A stretch of 64,000 nt of DNA, taken from the NCBI GenBank assembly GCA_025526915.1, contig JAHLKH010000096.1, positions 1-64,000 on the forward strand, read 5' to 3'. Origin of the DNA: Entophlyctis helioformis. Lineage: Eukaryota > Chytridiomycota > Chytridiomycetes > Chytridiales > Chytriomycetaceae. This document shows, in pieces, positions 60,890-64,000 of this stretch. Position 1 is the first letter of the stretch; the number at the start of each line of letters is the position of its first letter. Position numbers and translations under genes: made by a program. The notes below the pieces were generated by a model that worked only from the letters and a program-made list of their open reading frames with translations, ran no database searches and had not been told where the DNA came from.

Positions 60890-62130
60890 ATGCCGCACGC
60901 TCAGTCAGATACCGTCGCTGTGCGCATGGGCGAGACCGACCTCGCAGCCAAGACCGCCGCCATCGTGCAGGACCTCGTCACTGCCGGCCACTCGCTGGCA
61001 GCCATTGTCGCCGCGTTCGTTCAAGCCGTTCCGTCAGCGGCACTCAAGGAAGCCGGCGTCGTTGTGCAGTCGCCGCAAGCCAGACTCGCCGCACAGCGAG
61101 CACAGCAGGCGTCCGACTACTGGCTGCTGTGTCCGCAAGAGATCCGAGACAAGTGCCTCAAGCTCGCTGGCCCACTCACTCACTTCCTTCACGGCCGTCT
61201 CGATGTCGCCAAGATGGACGTTGCAGCCAAGCGAGCGCTGTGGGTCGATGGCTTCGAGCAGGACTGGCAGGGCGATCTTGGTCTGCTGCCTGCTGTCGAC
61301 TTGCGAGTCGAGGACGTTGCGCATGTCAAGTCGATCGGCATGTATCAGCGACTGTGCAAGCGTTTCGACGATGGATGGATCCAATACATCCCACTGCAGC
61401 AGATGTGGCTGGATGCAACACCGACAGTCTCGATGGTTGTTCTCGGCATCATGGCTGTCAAGGGCAACTGCGTCGACTTTCTCAAGCATCTCCTCGGCAA
61501 CAATCTCGTCACGATCAACCATCTCAACAAACACAGTGAGTGTGCCCTCTATATGAGAGACAACTCGGCCCTCAACCTTGCTGCAGATCATGGCCGACTC
61601 GAGATGGTGCAGTATCTGCTGTCGCTCCCCAAGGTTCGCTGCACACCTCGCGCCATGGACTGTGCTGCTTTTTCGGGCAACTTGGATCTCGTCATCTGGT
61701 TCCACACCAACCGCACCGAAGGATGCACGGTGGATGCGATGAACTGGGCGGCCCAACGTGGCCATCTTCCTGTCGTCCAGTGGCTCCATGCCAACCGCAC
61801 CGAAGGATGCACAGCAGATGCGATGGATTTGGCGGCTCAGTTTGGCCATCTTCAAGTCGTCCAGTGGCTTCATGCAACCGCACAGAAGGATGCACGACAG
61901 ATGCGATTGACAAGGCGGCCGAGAATGGCCATCTTCACGTCGTCCAGTGGCTCCTTGCCAACCGCACCGAAGGCTTCACTGCCAAAGCCATCATCAATGC
62001 CAAGACCGACGAGATCGCCGCTGTTCTGGTCAAGAGTCTTTCTGGAGAGCGACGTGACTCCATCTTTAATTCCATAGCCAGGTCTGGCAACCAGGCCGCC
62101 ATCGTTCGCCTCTTTACTCTTATCAAGTGA
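60890..62130 (+). CDS. Ankyrin unit E (one single-base break)
   Basis: ATG 60890 ([20 protein letters not shown]) or in-frame ATG 60821. Family homology starts only at about 60940 ([20 protein letters not shown]), so the 5' end and promoter differ from units A-D. The F-box-like segment ([19 protein letters not shown]), the middle domain ([20 protein letters not shown]) and six ankyrin repeats ([40 protein letters not shown]) are kept. One C is missing near 61873 (CATGCCAACCGC read as CATGCAACCGC), shifting the last repeats; they continue in the next frame to stop 62130 (IVRLFTLIK). With that base counted it would be complete, about 410-435 aa. It shares the downstream TGTGCAATGAA motif (about 62183-62193) with the other units. 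Confidence 0.65.
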
Positions 62131-62299
62131 TCCTCATCTTACAGCTCTCCAGTCGCATTCCAGCCATCTACAAGTCCTGTTGTGCAATGAACCCGCTCGC
62201 GCTTAACGTTGTGTTGAAAATCATCCCCGCACGTGCCAACGTCGCGACCAACCCAGCAGACCCCCGACCCGACAGCCAGCGATAAGCGTTCCCAGCAGC

Positions 62300-64000
62300 A
62301 TGAGCAAGCCGCAGCACACCACCTCTTCCGGCTGCCCTGTCCACAACCCCACCACCAGCGCCACTGCCGGCTTTCCTGGCCCCATGTGCGTGCTGCCTGC
62401 CATCGTCCATCTGCCCACCGCTCCGCCTGCGCAGATGGCACAGACTGACGCTGCCAACCACCTCTTTCCACGCATGCCTGCCAACCCTCTGCCCGCCATC
62501 TGCCCCGCCGACACAGCGTTCTGCAGGATGTCCAGCTTCTCGACAAGCTGGGCCACTTTGACAGAGTGCGTTGCTGTGTGTTGCAGAGCCGTGCCCGAAT
62601 CTGCGACTGACCCACGGCCGGCAGGAGCGCATTCCCGATCGCGTTGTCCACGCAAAGGGCGCTGGCGCGCACGGCTACTTTGAGGTCATTGACGACGTCT
62701 CGGCCATCACCAGCGCCAAGTTTCTGAACCGTGTCGGCAAGCGCACGCCCATCTTTGCACGCTTCTCGACCATGCTGGGCGAGCGTGGTTCCGCAGACAC
62801 AACTCGCGATCTGCGTGGCTTTGCCGTCAAGTTCTACACCGAGGAAGGTGGGTTGAATGCATGCAAGCATACATGCACTCGTGCTCTGGCCTGCTGGCTG
62901 CCGGTGTTTTTGTCTGATGCTTGCAGTCGCCAGGCATCTGGGACATGAGTGGTAGCAACAGCCCCGTCTTTCACATCCGCGATCCTCTCAAGTATCCTGT
63001 AAGTTGGCGTGCTGCTGGCATGGATGGTCTGCGCTGGATCGATATGCTAACAACGCCTGGCGACTGGCATGCGTCAAGGACCTGGTCCACACGCACAAGA
63101 AGCACCCGCAGACCAACGTCTCGGACCCCGATGCCCACTGGGACTTTTTGGTCAGTCCAGGGGCGAGGCATTGTGCTTGATCGAGACTTGACTGACATGG
63201 CCACGGCTGCAGTCTCTTGTGCCAGAATCCCTGCACCAGGTTGCATTCCTCCACTCTGATCGCGGCATTCCCAACGGCTACTGCCACATGAACGGCTACG
63301 CAGGCCACACGTACAAGTTTGTCAATGGCAAGGGCGACTACCGCTTTGTCAAGTTCCACTTCAAGACCAACCAGGGCATCCAGAACCTGGGCGACGAGCA
63401 GGCGGCGCTGATTGCGGCCAACGACCCCGACTATGCGACACGCGACCTGTTCAAGCGCATTGCCAGGGCCGACTTTCCGAGCTGGACGCTGTCTGTGCAG
63501 GTCATGTCGCCCGAGCAGGCTGCCAGCTACCGATGGAACGTGTTTGATGTCACCAAGGTGTGGCCGCACAAGGACTTTCCGCTGCAGCCGCTTGGACGCA
63601 TGGTTCTGGACCGAAACCCCGAAAACTGTAAGACGTCTCTAGCGTGCCTGTCCGCTGGACGATGCCTTGGCTACATGCTGACACGCGAGCCACGGATGCA
63701 TGCCGTGACCAGTCTTTGCCGAAGTCGAGCAGGTGTCGTTCAGCCCGGCGAACCTGGTGCCGGGCATCGATGTGTCGTGGGACAAGGTGCTGCAGGGACG
63801 TCTGTTTGCATGCTCGGATGCCGCGCGATACCGGCTTGGCGCCAACTACATGCAGATCCCGGTCAATGCGCCGTTCACGACTCGCGTGCACAACCACCAG
63901 CGCGACGGACTCATGACGATCAACAGCAACGGCGGGCCCGCGCCAGCGTACCATCGGCCCACGGACGAGTTTGAGGCGTCTGTTGTTGGATCTGCTGCTG
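62300..64000 (+). CDS. Monofunctional haem catalase (3' partial at window end)
   Basis: Exons join as [20 protein letters not shown] ... [42 protein letters not shown], continuing to FYTEEG, then [75 protein letters not shown] and [20 protein letters not shown], running off at 64000. The distal catalytic His is in RVVHAKGAG and the NADPH/haem-proximal regions look standard. Catalase decomposes H2O2. The N-terminus shows no clear signal peptide, so it is cytosolic or peroxisomal; the C-terminus is outside the window. Six introns of 60-110 bp are visible, with GTGCGT/GTAAGT-type donors; one has a CTAAC branch (GCTAACAACG near 63047). No frame break was noticed. Confidence 0.9.

Overview
The window looks like GC-rich nuclear DNA of a flagellated (zoosporic) fungus, probably chytrid-like. 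It has a fungal-type fused AROM (ARO1) gene, fungal-type SPT8, RIB7 and DUF1746 genes, and a Mis14/NSL1-like kinetochore gene. Introns are short (roughly 50-300 bp), with GTGCGT/GTGAGT/GTAAGT donors, CTAAC/CTGAC-like branch sites and some apparent GC-AG pairs. A very large ASH-domain protein of the HYDIN/DLEC1 type points to a flagellum. No species name can be proved from the sequence.

Layout. 0-5.3 kb: an F-box + MYND-finger gene converges on a TPR/membrane-tail gene, with a 10-bp minisatellite between them. 5.5-14.7 kb: ankyrin unit A (broken), NIF3-like, truncated haemoglobin 1, a Gln/His/Pro-rich gene and truncated haemoglobin 2. 14-21.4 kb: the HYDIN/DLEC1-like gene. 21.8-33.7 kb: SPT8, ARO1, a MIS14-like gene and a DUF1746 membrane protein. 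33.9-36.4 kb: a broken gene here called P1 and ankyrin unit B. 36.4-45.5 kb: an inverted second copy of the whole 7-14.7 kb block, carrying both haemoglobins and NIF3, ending in ankyrin unit C. 45.5-47.9 kb: P2 and ankyrin unit D, a direct duplicate of P1-B. 47.9-64 kb: UBC1-like E2, a small signal-anchored membrane protein, PRMT1, an FBXO31-like F-box protein, an ABCC transporter, a BLOC1S1-like gene, RIB7, a secreted repeat protein, ankyrin unit E and a partial catalase.

The main structural story is segmental duplication built around ankyrin units. Five related ankyrin genes (A-E) sit at, or next to, the ends of an inverted repeat of about 7.7 kb (spacer about 21.6 kb) and a direct repeat of about 2.4 kb. 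Three of them (A, B, C) are joined head-to-head to fragments of the last exon of the HYDIN-like gene. The duplication gives four truncated-globin genes of two divergent types.

A second window-wide pattern is that many otherwise well-conserved genes are interrupted by a single missing base, mostly where a G or C run looks one base short. This is better explained by residual consensus error than by mass pseudogenisation, so frame breaks are recorded but not over-interpreted. The housekeeping genes between the duplicated blocks have no obvious shared pathway. I could not scan reliably for tRNAs or other small RNAs.
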